Assembly: GCF_004916975.1 (NCBI RefSeq)
Contig: NZ_STGQ01000005.1
Span: 1 to 64,000, forward strand
DNA length: 64,000 bases
Direction: 5' to 3'
From: Paenibacillus dokdonensis
GTDB taxonomy: Bacteria > Bacillota > Bacilli > Paenibacillales > Paenibacillaceae
The notes beneath the pieces were generated by a model. The model had not been told where the DNA came from, did no database searches, and saw nothing but the letters and a program-made list of their open reading frames with translations. Made by a program: the position numbers and the translations under genes. Below, piece after piece: positions 1 to 8,678 of the stretch (within the stretch, counting starts at the first letter, position 1; every line of letters starts with the position of its first letter).

Positions 1-104
1 GCGGAGGAGTTCCACGCGTACCCATCCCGAACACGACCGTTAAGCCCTCCAGCGCCGATGGTACTTGGACCGAAGGGTCCTGGGAGAGTAGGATGCCGCC
101 AAGC
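1..104 (+). rRNA. rrf: 5S ribosomal RNA, 5' end cut by the window edge
   Basis: Bases 1-104 match the copy at 358-474 from its 14th base onward with only a couple of differences, and end in the same CCGCCAAGC. Only the first ~13 bases are missing, so this is probably the 3' end of a ribosomal RNA operon lying to the left. A terminator follows at once. Confidence 0.95.
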
Positions 105-108
105 AAAG

Positions 109-144
109 AACCACTGTTGATAACAATCGACGGTGGTTTTTTTT
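109..144 (+). terminator. Intrinsic terminator of the first 5S gene
   Basis: A 13-bp stem (109-121 with 126-138, one G-U pair and one mismatch allowed) closes an AACA loop and is followed by eight T. It ends the rRNA transcript. Confidence 0.85.
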
Positions 145-216
145 GTGCGTTATTCCCACTGTGGATATCTAAACCATGCTTAGAAAGCAGAGTGAAATAG
201 TCTACAAATTTCTTCC

Positions 217-245
217 TTTACACAACAACAAACCTGTTGTATTAT
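217..245 (+). promoter_or_regulatory. Sigma-A promoter in front of the second 5S gene
   Basis: TTTACA (217-222) and TATTAT (240-245) are separated by 17 bp, a good match to the vegetative consensus. It lies about 110 bp upstream of the second 5S gene and after the terminator of the first, so the second gene can be transcribed independently. Confidence 0.6.
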
Positions 246-357
246 ATAAAAGTTCGCTTTTACATTCGAGAGCAGAAAGCCTCGAAAGATGTCCTTTCTG
301 AGGATGGATCTTTTGCTGGTGAGTAATCGCCGAAGCGAAGACAGCGCAAAAATCCCG

Positions 358-474
358 TTTGGTGGCGATGGCGGAGGGGTTCCACACGTACCCATCCCGA
401 ACACGACCGTTAAGCCCTCCAGCGCCGATGGTACTTGGACCGAAGGGTCCTGGGAGAGTAGGATGCCGCCAAGC
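358..474 (+). rRNA. rrf: 5S ribosomal RNA, second tandem copy, complete
   Basis: This is a full-length 117-nt 5S rRNA running from TTTGGTGGCGATGGCG to CCGCCAAGC, the complementary ends forming helix I. It contains the conserved CCGAACAC loop and GGGAGAGTAGG segment. It differs from the first copy at only a few positions in the shared part. No 23S gene precedes it, so it is a stand-alone 5S gene next to the end of an rRNA operon. Confidence 0.96.
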
Positions 475-478
475 GAAG

Positions 479-515
479 AACCACTGTTGATAACAATCGA
501 CAGTGGTTTCTTTAT
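479..515 (+). terminator. Intrinsic terminator of the second 5S gene
   Basis: A stem at 479-491 and 496-508 with an AACA loop and a T-rich tail. It is nearly the same sequence as the terminator at 109-144, so the duplicated unit is 5S gene plus terminator. Confidence 0.8.
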
Positions 516-538
516 TCGTCTTTGACCTCAAGCAAGCT

Positions 539-765
539 GTGGATTAATTTTCGGGAATGGCTTCTCATCCACAGAAATATAGACGCCTCTTCTGTTTTCC
601 TTCACTTGTACACAGAAAGATTGTCCCCTTCGTCTCTTTTCTTCGTCATATTCCAAAAAACCGTCCACAAATTCACAATTTCATCCCCATGATTCACAGG
701 TTGCTTTGTAAAATGTGCATTTCATCATCTTTTTTATGTTTAGAATACGTTCAGCTTGTGGGTAA
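539..765. other. Gene-free stretch with clustered DnaA-box-like 9-mers
   Basis: From 516 to 885 no gene is supported. Within it lie several close matches to the DnaA box TTATCCACA: 539-547 (reverse, TAATCCACA), 565-573 (forward, TCATCCACA) and 757-765 (reverse, TTACCCACA), each one mismatch away. A weaker forward match, TTGTACACA, begins near 606. A further one-mismatch box (reverse, ATATCCACA) sits at 160-168 between the two 5S genes. This could be a DnaA-binding cluster of the kind known outside oriC in Bacillus, but binding is inferred. Confidence 0.4.
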
Positions 766-885
766 TTCATTGACTTTGCCGTAACCGTTTGCCATACTCG
801 TTTTGTAATCCGTTTGATGTGAAGCAATAAACTGCTTTATCGAAAATTGAGCGGCTCTTTCCAATACATAGGTGAGGTGAATGGG

Positions 886-2058
886 ATGGAGATCAGAACA
901 CTGAAGACTGAAGATTTTGATGCTATGATTCGATTGGGTGAATACGCTTTCCAATACCGGATGTCGGCGGAGGACAAGGACAATGCCAGAAAGAGATTCA
1001 GTCCTGAAAATACATGGGGGATTTTTGGTGAAGAAGGGGAGCTGGGTGCGAAGTTGGTACTGCTGCCTGTTGATATCTTTGTGCATGGCAAGAAAATACC
1101 GATGGCAGGAATTGGCGGCGTGGCAACATGGCCGGAATACCGCCGGCAAGGATTAGTCAAACAGCTGCTCACGCACTCACTGAAGGTGATGTATGAATCG
1201 GGTAAACTGCTCTCCTTGCTGCATCCTTTTTCTTTCCCTTTCTACCGCAAGTATGGCTGGGAAATGTTCAGTGATAATAAAAAGTATGTTATTCCAACCG
1301 ACAAGCTGCCAGCGAAGGAAATGACGGATGGAACTGTGCGCCGAGATATTACGGACATAGCCGTCTTAAATCAGGTATACGAGGCTTATGCAAGCGGTTT
1401 TAACGGTATGATGGTCCGCAGCGAGGAACGGTGGAAGCATTCCATTCTGGATGATGAGGGACACACAGCCGTGTATTACTCGCCTTCGGGAGAGCCGCAA
1501 GGATACCTACTATATAAAGCCGAAAAAAAAGAGCTTTTGGTTGAAGAGTTTGTTTGGCTGAATGAAGAATCCAGACGGGCATTATGGACATTCATATGCA
1601 ATCATGACTCGATGGTAACTCAGACCGTTTTAGCCCAAATGCCTGCCAATGACGGCCTAACCTATATGCTTGCTGATCCACGGATCACTCAGGAGCTTAC
1701 ACCTTTTGGTATGGCCCGGATCGTAAATGCAGCAGGATTTGTGGAAGAGTATGCTTTCCAAGGCAGCGGAGAGGAACAATCTTGGAGGGTACAAATTAAA
1801 GATCCATATGCCCCATGGAATGAAGGAAATTGGCAGTGGACACTTTCAGCAGAAGGGAAAGCTTCTGCAACAAAGACAGATTCAGATGTGAATACACAAG
1901 TTCAGTGCGATATCCAGACGCTCACTGCTATGATGCTAGGCTATAAGCGGCCAATGGAATTGTGGGAAATGGGAAGATTGAACGGAGAGGCTGAAGCCAT
2001 AACCAGATTGGAGCAAGCTATTCCCGTTGGTCAAACATTTTTGCTTGACTATTTTTGA
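886..2058 (+). CDS. GNAT family N-acetyltransferase, Eis-like (390 aa)
   Basis: Predicted acetyl-CoA-dependent N-acetyltransferase of the Eis type (tandem GNAT folds followed by an SCP2-like C-terminal domain); substrate unknown. The N-terminal GNAT domain shows the acetyl-CoA loop as VATWPEYRRQG, and FPFYRKYGWE supplies the tyrosine expected near the active site. The chain ends in aromatic Phe, as Eis proteins use their C-terminal carboxylate. Start: an in-frame TTG at 847 exists, but ATG 886 has AGGTGAGGTGA just upstream and gives the usual family length. The gene stands alone between the 5S genes and the ctsR operon. A role in modifying polyamines, antibiotics or peptides is only a family-level guess. 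Confidence 0.85.
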   Translation: MEIRTLKTEDFDAMIRLGEYAFQYRMSAEDKDNARKRFSPENTWGIFGEEGELGAKLVLLPVDIFVHGKKIPMAGIGGVATWPEYRRQGLVKQLLTHSLKVMYESGKLLSLLHPFSFPFYRKYGWEMFSDNKKYVIPTDKLPAKEMTDGTVRRDITDIAVLNQVYEAYASGFNGMMVRSEERWKHSILDDEGHTAVYYSPSGEPQGYLLYKAEKKELLVEEFVWLNEESRRALWTFICNHDSMVTQTVLAQMPANDGLTYMLADPRITQELTPFGMARIVNAAGFVEEYAFQGSGEEQSWRVQIKDPYAPWNEGNWQWTLSAEGKASATKTDSDVNTQVQCDIQTLTAMMLGYKRPMELWEMGRLNGEAEAITRLEQAIPVGQTFLLDYF

Positions 2059-2076
2059 AATATTTTTAATATACAT

Positions 2077-2110
2077 GACTCTCCTGCACAGACGGCGGGG
2101 GAGTTATTTC
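2077..2110 (+). terminator. Probable terminator after the acetyltransferase gene
   Basis: ACTCTCC (2078-2084) can pair with GGGGAGT (2098-2104) with one G-U pair, followed by a short T-rich tail. The stem is modest. Confidence 0.5.
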
Positions 2111-2169
2111 TAATAAAAGGGATGAAATCGGACAAAAAGGTCAAAAATGATATAAATACAGCTGCCCCC

Positions 2170-2197
2170 TTGGCAAAACGTGAGAATATGTTATAAT
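2170..2197 (+). promoter_or_regulatory. Sigma-A promoter of the ctsR-mcsA-mcsB-clpC operon
   Basis: TTGGCA (2170-2175) and TATAAT (2192-2197) are 16 bp apart, and TG at 2189-2190 makes an extended -10. The predicted start near 2204 leaves a leader of about 255 nt before ctsR. Apart from this promoter and the CtsR box, I see nothing definite in the 403-bp gap 2059-2461. Confidence 0.8.
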
Positions 2198-2199
2198 AT

Positions 2200-2216
2200 A
2201 GTCAAAGAAAGTCAAA
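2200..2216 (+). promoter_or_regulatory. CtsR operator (heptad direct repeat)
   Basis: AGTCAAA-GAA-AGTCAAA is a full match to the CtsR box, two RGTCAAA heptads with a 3-bp spacer. It begins 3 bp after the -10 and covers the transcription start, so bound CtsR would block initiation. A weaker GGACAAA/GGTCAAA pair with a 2-bp spacer lies upstream at 2130-2145. Negative autoregulation released by heat or McsB activity is established for the family. Confidence 0.9.
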
Positions 2217-2461
2217 GTCAGTTGTAGATCAAACATGGAATAGTCTGTGAATAAATGATGTTTATGTATGATCTGAATTGCCTGATGTTACAATAATAAA
2301 GCAGAAGCTGCGGGGATACCGGCGGCCCATGTTTGTATTCTCTTGTATCCGGTTCGCGCTTTGGATCTTTGGGTAATTTTTTAATTATGTGAATGATCCT
2401 TGAAGCTGGTGTTGGAATGGAGAATTTAATGGCTTTCGACAGCAATACAAGTGGAGGATGA

Positions 2462-2926
2462 ATGATGCGTAATATCTCTGATATTATTGAACAATATCTG
2501 AAGGGTATTTTGCATGAAAGTCCCGAAGGATTGATCGAAATACAGCGTAATGATCTGGCAGACCATTTTTCCTGTGTACCCTCCCAGATCAATTATGTGA
2601 TAAGCACAAGATTTACGCTGGAGAAGGGCTATCTCGTGGAAAGCAAGCGCGGAGGCGGCGGTTATATCCGGATTCAACGTATTGAGCTTCCGCAACATTC
2701 GGCGCTCCATACTCATCTACATACGACGATTGGCAGTACGATTGACCAAACCGTCGCGGAGGGGCTGATTTACCAGTTGGAGGAGGCCCGATTTTTGAGT
2801 AAACGGGAAGCGTGCATGATGCGGGCTGCCATTTCCAGAGATATCTTATTGGTCAAACTTCCCTTTAGGGATGAGATACGTGCAAGGATAATGAAAGCGA
2901 TGCTGATTTCTTTGCTAGGCAAATAA
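2462..2926 (+). CDS. ctsR: Transcriptional repressor CtsR (154 aa)
   Basis: Repressor of class III heat-shock genes (clpC, clpP, clpE and its own operon). The whole chain aligns with Bacillus CtsR: N-terminal winged helix-turn-helix with DHFSCVPSQINYVISTRF, the glycine-rich wing SKRGGGGYIRI near residue 60-70 that inserts into the DNA minor groove and senses heat, and a C-terminal four-helix dimer domain ending RARIMKAML. Two ATGs (2462 and 2465) follow the GGAGG at 2453-2457; 2465 has the better spacing, 2462 the same length as the Bacillus protein. First gene of the operon, directly under its own operator at 2200-2216. Confidence 0.97.
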   Translation: MMRNISDIIEQYLKGILHESPEGLIEIQRNDLADHFSCVPSQINYVISTRFTLEKGYLVESKRGGGGYIRIQRIELPQHSALHTHLHTTIGSTIDQTVAEGLIYQLEEARFLSKREACMMRAAISRDILLVKLPFRDEIRARIMKAMLISLLGK

Positions 2927-2953
2927 GTCTACAGAGAATAGGAGGTACTCGAT

Positions 2954-3478
2954 ATGCTGTGTCAAGAATGCGGAAAGAGACCCGCAACGCTGCATTTCAC
3001 TAAAATTGTAAACGGTGAGAAAAATGAGTTCCATATTTGTGAAACCTGTGCGAGGGAAAAAGGGGAAATGATTCCTGGTACCTCGGGAGGATTCTCTATA
3101 CACAGCCTATTATCAGGACTGCTTGATTTTGAAACCGCGGGAAAAGGGACGGCAAGCAGCGTCAAAGCGCCACAATCCCTGCGATGTGAAGAATGCGGAA
3201 TGACGTATTCGCAATTTAGCAAAATTGGCCGGTTCGGCTGCAGCTCCTGTTATAAATATTTTGGCGACCGCCTGGATCCTCTCTTCAAAAGAGTGCATGG
3301 AAATACTGTGCATGTCGGCAAAGTGCCGAAGAGAAGCGGCGGACGGATTCAATTAAAACGCAAAATCGATGATCTTAAGCTCGAACTGCAGCAGCGTATT
3401 CAGCAGGAGGAATTTGAAGAAGCTGCCCAGCTTAGGGACCAGATCAGAACACTTGAAAAAGAAATGGCAGGACAGTAA
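2954..3478 (+). CDS. mcsA: McsA, zinc-binding activator of the McsB arginine kinase (174 aa)
   Basis: McsA activates McsB and helps regulate CtsR and ClpC. Two CxxC pairs are visible: C3/C6 with C29/C32, and C78/C81 with C96/C99, forming two treble-clef-like zinc sites. A UVR (UvrB/UvrC) motif with alternating charged helices occupies residues ~135-170 and is the probable ClpC/McsB contact. The start has GGAGGT at 2941-2946. It lies 27 bp after ctsR and 29 bp before mcsB, in the standard operon order. Confidence 0.96.
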   Translation: MLCQECGKRPATLHFTKIVNGEKNEFHICETCAREKGEMIPGTSGGFSIHSLLSGLLDFETAGKGTASSVKAPQSLRCEECGMTYSQFSKIGRFGCSSCYKYFGDRLDPLFKRVHGNTVHVGKVPKRSGGRIQLKRKIDDLKLELQQRIQQEEFEEAAQLRDQIRTLEKEMAGQ

Positions 3479-3507
3479 AGTTCGCTTAAAGCGAGGAGGA
3501 ATGCGTG

Positions 3508-4569
3508 ATGCCCAATCTCCGGTTTACCGAGAAAGCGCTAAGTGAGTGGATGCTTGGTACGGGAAGCGATTCCGATATCGTTATCAGCAGCCGGGTGCGC
3601 ATAGCGCGGAACCTGCAGCACTTGCCGTTTCCTCTTTTGGCGACACGCCAGCAATCGGAGGAAGTGCTGAATCTTCTGGCCAAAGTGCCGGAGGACCAGG
3701 ATAACAAGTCTTTAGGAACGTTTTACACCATCGAGCTGGATGAAATCGAGCCGATTGATAAAAAGGTTCTGGTAGAGAAGCATTTGATCAGTCCCAGCTT
3801 GGCGAATGAGTCTCAAAACGGGGCCGTGATGATCAGTGAAGATGAATCTATCAGTATAATGATTAACGAAGAGGACCATCTTCGCATTCAATGTCTGTAT
3901 CCGGGTTTTCAGGTCCGTGAAGCGTGGGAAAAGGCGACGTCCATCGACGATCTTTTTGAGGCCGAGGTGGATTATGCGTTTGACGACAAACGCGGGTATC
4001 TAACCAGCTGTCCAACCAATGTAGGAACAGGGCTCCGGGCGTCTGTGATGATGCATCTGCCGGCTCTGGTGATGACACAGCAGATTAACCGGATTTTATC
4101 CGCTGTCTCCCAGGTTGGCCTGACCGTTAGAGGAATTTATGGTGAAGGCAGCGAAGCAGTAGGAAACCTGTTTCAGATCTCCAACCAGATTACACTCGGG
4201 CAGAGCGAAAATGAGATCATAGATAATCTGCACAGCGTAGTTCTGCAAATTATCGAGCACGAGAAGAATGCCCGTACCCGGCTTATGAATGATTCACGTC
4301 TGCGCATTACGGACCGGATCAAACGGTCTTACGGCATTTTGTCGTATGCAGAGGTCATGGATTCCAAGGAAGCTGGCCAAAGGCTGTCTGATGTACGACT
4401 GGGCGTTGATCTCGGTATTGTGGAGGGACCTTCCATTCCGGTAATGAATGAGCTGAATGTGATGACGCAGCCCGGTTTTTTGCAAAAAAAATTCGGTCAT
4501 GACATGAACAGCGAGGAACGAGATATTTACCGGGCAAGGTTGATTCGCGAGACCCTGGCGAAAGCCTAA
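3508..4569 (+). CDS. mcsB: Protein arginine kinase McsB (353 aa)
   Basis: Phosphorylates arginine residues in proteins, marking them for ClpC-ClpP degradation and inactivating CtsR. It belongs to the phosphagen (guanido) kinase fold. The family signature SCPTNVGTGLRASVMMHLP is intact, including the catalytic-loop cysteine, as are the nucleotide-contacting arginines in SSRVRIARNLQH near the N-terminus and RGIYGEGSEAVGN. ATG 3508 was chosen because AGGAGG at 3494-3499 is 8 nt upstream; GTG 3505 is in frame but too close. Third gene of the operon. Confidence 0.97.
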   Translation: MPNLRFTEKALSEWMLGTGSDSDIVISSRVRIARNLQHLPFPLLATRQQSEEVLNLLAKVPEDQDNKSLGTFYTIELDEIEPIDKKVLVEKHLISPSLANESQNGAVMISEDESISIMINEEDHLRIQCLYPGFQVREAWEKATSIDDLFEAEVDYAFDDKRGYLTSCPTNVGTGLRASVMMHLPALVMTQQINRILSAVSQVGLTVRGIYGEGSEAVGNLFQISNQITLGQSENEIIDNLHSVVLQIIEHEKNARTRLMNDSRLRITDRIKRSYGILSYAEVMDSKEAGQRLSDVRLGVDLGIVEGPSIPVMNELNVMTQPGFLQKKFGHDMNSEERDIYRARLIRETLAKA

Positions 4570-4648
4570 GCAAAAGCATTACATTAATGAATAATGATAT
4601 TCCGTTTTATTTTTAAATAAGATTTCAAACTCATGGAGGTGCAGGAGA

Positions 4649-7093
4649 ATGATGTTCGGAAGATTTACGGAACGCGCTCAGAAAGTGCTGGCACTCGCTC
4701 AAGAGGAAGCTGTTCGTTTGGGACATAACAACATCGGTACGGAGCATATTTTGCTTGGACTGATTCGCGAGGGTGACGGCATTGCTGCTAAAGCATTGAT
4801 CGGTCTTGGACTCGGACTTGAAAAGATCCAGGATGAAGTGGAGACACTCATCGGCAGAGGACAAGAGCAGCCTACCAATATCGCCTATACTCCGCGCGCC
4901 AAAAAAGTCATTGAATTGTCTATGGATGAAGCCCGTAAGCTGGGTCATACCTATGTGGGCACAGAGCATATTCTGCTCGGCCTGATCCGTGAAGGTGAAG
5001 GTGTAGCCGCACGTGTGCTTAATAATCTTGGCATCAGCCTGAACAAGGCGCGTCAGCAAGTACTGCAGCTGCTGGGCAGCAGTGAGGCCGTATCAAGCCA
5101 TCATGGCTCCCAGGCGAATGTCAGCACTCCAACGCTGGATAGTCTGGCCCGTGACCTGACGGCAGCCGCTAAGGAAGGCAACCTCGATCCGGTGATCGGA
5201 CGAAGCAATGAAATTGAACGTGTCATCCAGGTGCTGAGCCGCCGGACGAAAAATAACCCGGTTCTGATTGGTGAGCCTGGCGTAGGTAAAACGGCGATCG
5301 CAGAAGGCCTTGCCCAAAAAATCATTAACAATGAAATTCCGGAAACGCTTCGTGATAAACGCGTCATGACCCTGGATATGGGTTCGGTTGTCGCGGGTAC
5401 CAAGTACCGCGGTGAATTCGAGGACCGTCTTAAAAAGATTATGGATGAGATTCGCCAAGCCGGAAATATCGTGCTGTTTATCGATGAGCTTCATACATTG
5501 ATCGGTGCAGGCGGCGCTGAAGGTGCAATTGATGCCTCTAATATCCTGAAGCCTTCTTTGGCCCGTGGAGAACTGCAATGCATCGGTGCCACAACGCTGG
5601 ATGAGTACCGCAAATACATTGAGAAGGATGCCGCTTTGGAACGCCGTTTCCAGCCAATCACGGTGGATCAGCCTTCTCCGGAAGAAGCGATTCAGATTCT
5701 GTTTGGTCTGCGTGACCGTTACGAAGCGCATCACCGCGTGAAAATTACAGATGAAGCGATCGTCGAAGCTGTTAAGCTGTCCGACCGCTATATTCCTGAC
5801 CGGTTCCTGCCGGATAAAGCGATCGATCTGATAGACGAGGCTGGCTCCAAAGTAAGGCTTCATACTTATACCATACCGCCAAACCTGAAAGAGCTGGAAA
5901 GCCGTCTCGAAGACATCCGCAAGGAAAAGGATTCGGCCGTTCAAAGCCAGGAATTCGAAAAAGCGGCTGCGCTGCGCGATACCGAGCAGAAGATTCGTGA
6001 AGAGCTCGAAATTACGAAGAATCAGTGGAAAGAAAAACAGGGCCGTACCGATTCCGAAGTTACTCCAGAGGATATTGCGCAAGTGGTAGCCAGCTGGACC
6101 GGTATCCCGGTACGCAAGCTCAAGGAAGAGGAAACCGAGCGTCTGCTCAACATGGAGTCCATTCTGCATGAGCGCGTAATTGGCCAGGAAGAGGCTGTCA
6201 AAGCCGTCAGCCGTGCTGTACGTCGATCACGTGCCGGTCTGAAGGATCCGAAGCGTCCGATTGGTTCGTTTATCTTCCTGGGACCTACGGGTGTAGGTAA
6301 AACCGAGCTGGCTCGAGCATTGGCAGAAGCCATGTTCGGTGACGAGAACGCGGTTATCCGCATTGATATGTCCGAGTATATGGAGAAGCATTCCACATCC
6401 AGACTTGTCGGAGCGCCTCCAGGATATGTGGGTTATGAGGAAGGCGGACAGCTGACGGAGAAAGTACGCCGTAAGCCATACTCTGTTGTCCTTCTGGATG
6501 AGATCGAAAAAGCGCATCCGGAAGTATTCAATATCCTGCTGCAAGTCCTTGAAGATGGACGTCTGACCGATTCCAAGGGACGTGTCGTCGATTTCCGCAA
6601 CACGCTGATTATCCTGACTTCGAACGTGGGAGCAGATGCGATCAAAAAGAATTCCACCATGGGCTTTACCGCAATGGCAGATGCAGGCGCCGATTATAAC
6701 AACATGAAGGATAAGGTCATGGGCGAGCTGAAGAAAAGCTTCCGTCCAGAGTTCCTGAACCGGATCGACGAAATCATCGTCTTCCACTCGCTGGAAGAGA
6801 AGCATATCGCGGAGATCGTAACGCTGATGTCCGACGAGCTGCGTAAACGTCTGCGTGAATATGATGTAGACTTTACACTAACGGAGAAGGGCAAGGCATT
6901 CCTGGCCAAGGAAGGATATGATCCTGCATTTGGTGCCCGTCCGCTCCGCCGTGCGATTCAGAAGCATATCGAGGACCGTTTGTCCGAAGAGCTTCTAACC
7001 GGCAATGTCGTCAAAGGTGATTCGCTGGTAATCGATGAGGAAAGTGGCGAATTGACAGTGAAGAAAAACGACAACGTCTCAGCCAACTCCTGA
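4649..7093 (+). CDS. clpC: AAA+ unfoldase ClpC (814 aa)
   Basis: Hsp100 chaperone that, with adaptors such as MecA or McsB, unfolds substrates and feeds them to ClpP. The order is Clp-N repeat domain (residues ~1-145, two GTEHILLGLIREG copies), AAA-1 with Walker A GEPGVGKT at ~208-215 and Walker B, a coiled M domain containing a UVR motif (QSQEFEKAAALRD), then AAA-2 with GPTGVGKT at ~545-552 and the C-terminal D2 small domain. MMFGRFTERAQKVL matches the Bacillus N-terminus; GGAGGT lies 8 nt upstream. Last gene of the CtsR-controlled operon, followed by a strong terminator. Confidence 0.98.
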   Translation: MMFGRFTERAQKVLALAQEEAVRLGHNNIGTEHILLGLIREGDGIAAKALIGLGLGLEKIQDEVETLIGRGQEQPTNIAYTPRAKKVIELSMDEARKLGHTYVGTEHILLGLIREGEGVAARVLNNLGISLNKARQQVLQLLGSSEAVSSHHGSQANVSTPTLDSLARDLTAAAKEGNLDPVIGRSNEIERVIQVLSRRTKNNPVLIGEPGVGKTAIAEGLAQKIINNEIPETLRDKRVMTLDMGSVVAGTKYRGEFEDRLKKIMDEIRQAGNIVLFIDELHTLIGAGGAEGAIDASNILKPSLARGELQCIGATTLDEYRKYIEKDAALERRFQPITVDQPSPEEAIQILFGLRDRYEAHHRVKITDEAIVEAVKLSDRYIPDRFLPDKAIDLIDEAGSKVRLHTYTIPPNLKELESRLEDIRKEKDSAVQSQEFEKAAALRDTEQKIREELEITKNQWKEKQGRTDSEVTPEDIAQVVASWTGIPVRKLKEEETERLLNMESILHERVIGQEEAVKAVSRAVRRSRAGLKDPKRPIGSFIFLGPTGVGKTELARALAEAMFGDENAVIRIDMSEYMEKHSTSRLVGAPPGYVGYEEGGQLTEKVRRKPYSVVLLDEIEKAHPEVFNILLQVLEDGRLTDSKGRVVDFRNTLIILTSNVGADAIKKNSTMGFTAMADAGADYNNMKDKVMGELKKSFRPEFLNRIDEIIVFHSLEEKHIAEIVTLMSDELRKRLREYDVDFTLTEKGKAFLAKEGYDPAFGARPLRRAIQKHIEDRLSEELLTGNVVKGDSLVIDEESGELTVKKNDNVSANS

Positions 7094-7121
7094 TCTTAAC
7101 GTTAAAGCAAACCGATTTTAA

Positions 7122-7171
7122 TAAGGGATTGCCTCGCTGCTTTGACATAAGCTGCGGGTCAATCCCTTTTA
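7122..7171 (+). terminator. Intrinsic terminator after clpC
   Basis: AAGGGATTG near 7123 pairs with CAATCCCTT ending at ~7169, with further G-C pairing inside, then TTTT. It closes the ctsR operon. Confidence 0.8.
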
Positions 7172-7197
7172 TGTTTATGTAAACTTTTCGCAAATAC

Positions 7198-7227
7198 TTT
7201 ACGATAAATCTTATTAAATGGTAAAAT
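7198..7227 (+). promoter_or_regulatory. Candidate sigma-A promoter of radA-disA
   Basis: TTTACG (7198-7203) and TAAAAT (7222-7227) are 18 bp apart; TGG directly before the -10 makes it an extended -10. It lies between the clpC terminator and radA. Confidence 0.5.
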
Positions 7228-7297
7228 TAAAATAATGCCAATTTTCTGAGTGATCGACAAAATTAGACAAATTTCCATATCGCCAAAAGGAGAGATC

Positions 7298-8665
7298 ATG
7301 GCTAAAATAAAAACAAAATTCAACTGTACCGAATGCGGCTATGAGGCTGCTAAATGGTATGGTAAATGTCCGGGTTGTCAGGCTTGGAATACGATGATCG
7401 AAGAAACAGAAAGCGTTATTAAAACACAGGGAATGAATTCTCCGCTGTTTCATAGTAAAGAAAAGGCGCTTTCGATCATAAATATAGAAAATAGCAACGA
7501 AGCGCGTGTGCAGACCGGGATCGGTGAGCTGAATCGCGTACTAGGCGGAGGTATCGTTCCGGGGTCGCTGATTTTGGTTGGCGGTGATCCAGGTATCGGT
7601 AAGTCTACACTGCTGCTGCAAACCTCCCATGCTTTAGCACATTCGGGTTTGCGCGTTCTCTATGTATCCGGTGAAGAATCGGTGCGCCAGACGAAGCTTC
7701 GCGCGGACCGACTAGGGGCTCTGTCTCCGGAGCTGTATGTATTGTGTGAGACCAATATGGATCTCGTTGAAGAAGCGATTAACAGCATTCAACCGCAGTT
7801 TCTTGTTATTGACTCCATCCAAACCGTCTATATTCCGGAAGTGACCAGTGCTCCCGGAAGTGTGGCTCAGGTTAGAGAATGTACGGCCCGTTTTATGCGC
7901 GTAGCCAAAGGGCTTGGCATTGCAACTGTCCTCGTAGGGCATGTTACGAAGGAAGGAGCCATTGCGGGCCCGAGACTGCTTGAACATATGGTTGACTGTG
8001 TATTGTATTTTGAAGGGGAACGGCATCATACCTACCGACTTTTACGGGCAGTGAAGAACCGCTTTGGGTCAACCAACGAGATCGGCATTTTCGAAATGAA
8101 TGAATCGGGCCTTGTCGAAGTGGAGAACCCTTCGGAGTTATTTTTATCCGAGCGTCCGCTGGGGGTTGCAGGTTCGACGGTTGTCGCCAGTATGGAAGGT
8201 ACCCGGCCTGTCCTGGTTGAACTTCAGGCATTGATTTCATCCACACACTTCCCGTCTCCGCGGCGAATGTGCACAGGTGTGGACCATCACCGGATGGGAC
8301 TTATTATTGCGGTGCTGGAGAAGCGGATGGGGATGTTCTTGCAAAATCAGGATGCTTACCTGAATGTGGCGGGTGGCGTGAAGCTGGATGAGCCGGCGGT
8401 TGATTTGGCGATTGCTGTCAGCATAGCCTCCAGTTTTCGGGATATTCCGACAAAGCCATTTGATGTGATGTTCGGGGAGGTAGGCCTGACCGGAGAGGTC
8501 AGAGCAGTTTCACGCGCAGAGCAGCGGGTGAAAGAGGCCGAGAAGCTCGGCTTTAAGCGGATTATCATGCCGGAGAGAAGCTTAAAAGGCTGGAAGCATC
8601 CCAAAGGAATTGAAATTATTGGTATCAATACCGTGGCAGATGCACTAGCGGTCGCGTTAGATTAG
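7298..8665 (+). CDS. radA: DNA repair protein RadA/Sms (455 aa)
   Basis: RecA-related, hexameric DNA helicase that promotes branch migration during recombination and helps regulate DisA. N-terminal zinc finger C10/C13/C24/C27; RecA-like ATPase with Walker A GGDPGIGKST at 95-104; the family-specific KNRFG motif at 253-257; C-terminal Lon-protease-like domain that lacks protease activity in this family. An upstream in-frame start at 7250 has no ribosome binding site, whereas ATG 7298 follows AAAGGAGA. It is 13 bp upstream of disA, the conserved pairing. Confidence 0.97.
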   Translation: MAKIKTKFNCTECGYEAAKWYGKCPGCQAWNTMIEETESVIKTQGMNSPLFHSKEKALSIINIENSNEARVQTGIGELNRVLGGGIVPGSLILVGGDPGIGKSTLLLQTSHALAHSGLRVLYVSGEESVRQTKLRADRLGALSPELYVLCETNMDLVEEAINSIQPQFLVIDSIQTVYIPEVTSAPGSVAQVRECTARFMRVAKGLGIATVLVGHVTKEGAIAGPRLLEHMVDCVLYFEGERHHTYRLLRAVKNRFGSTNEIGIFEMNESGLVEVENPSELFLSERPLGVAGSTVVASMEGTRPVLVELQALISSTHFPSPRRMCTGVDHHRMGLIIAVLEKRMGMFLQNQDAYLNVAGGVKLDEPAVDLAIAVSIASSFRDIPTKPFDVMFGEVGLTGEVRAVSRAEQRVKEAEKLGFKRIIMPERSLKGWKHPKGIEIIGINTVADALAVALD

Positions 8666-8678
8666 GGGGCATAAAGAG

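Noticed and set aside
557..784. 75-codon frame after the second 5S gene
   Set aside because: No ribosome binding site, low-complexity composition and no family resemblance; the region is better described by its DnaA-box-like sites.
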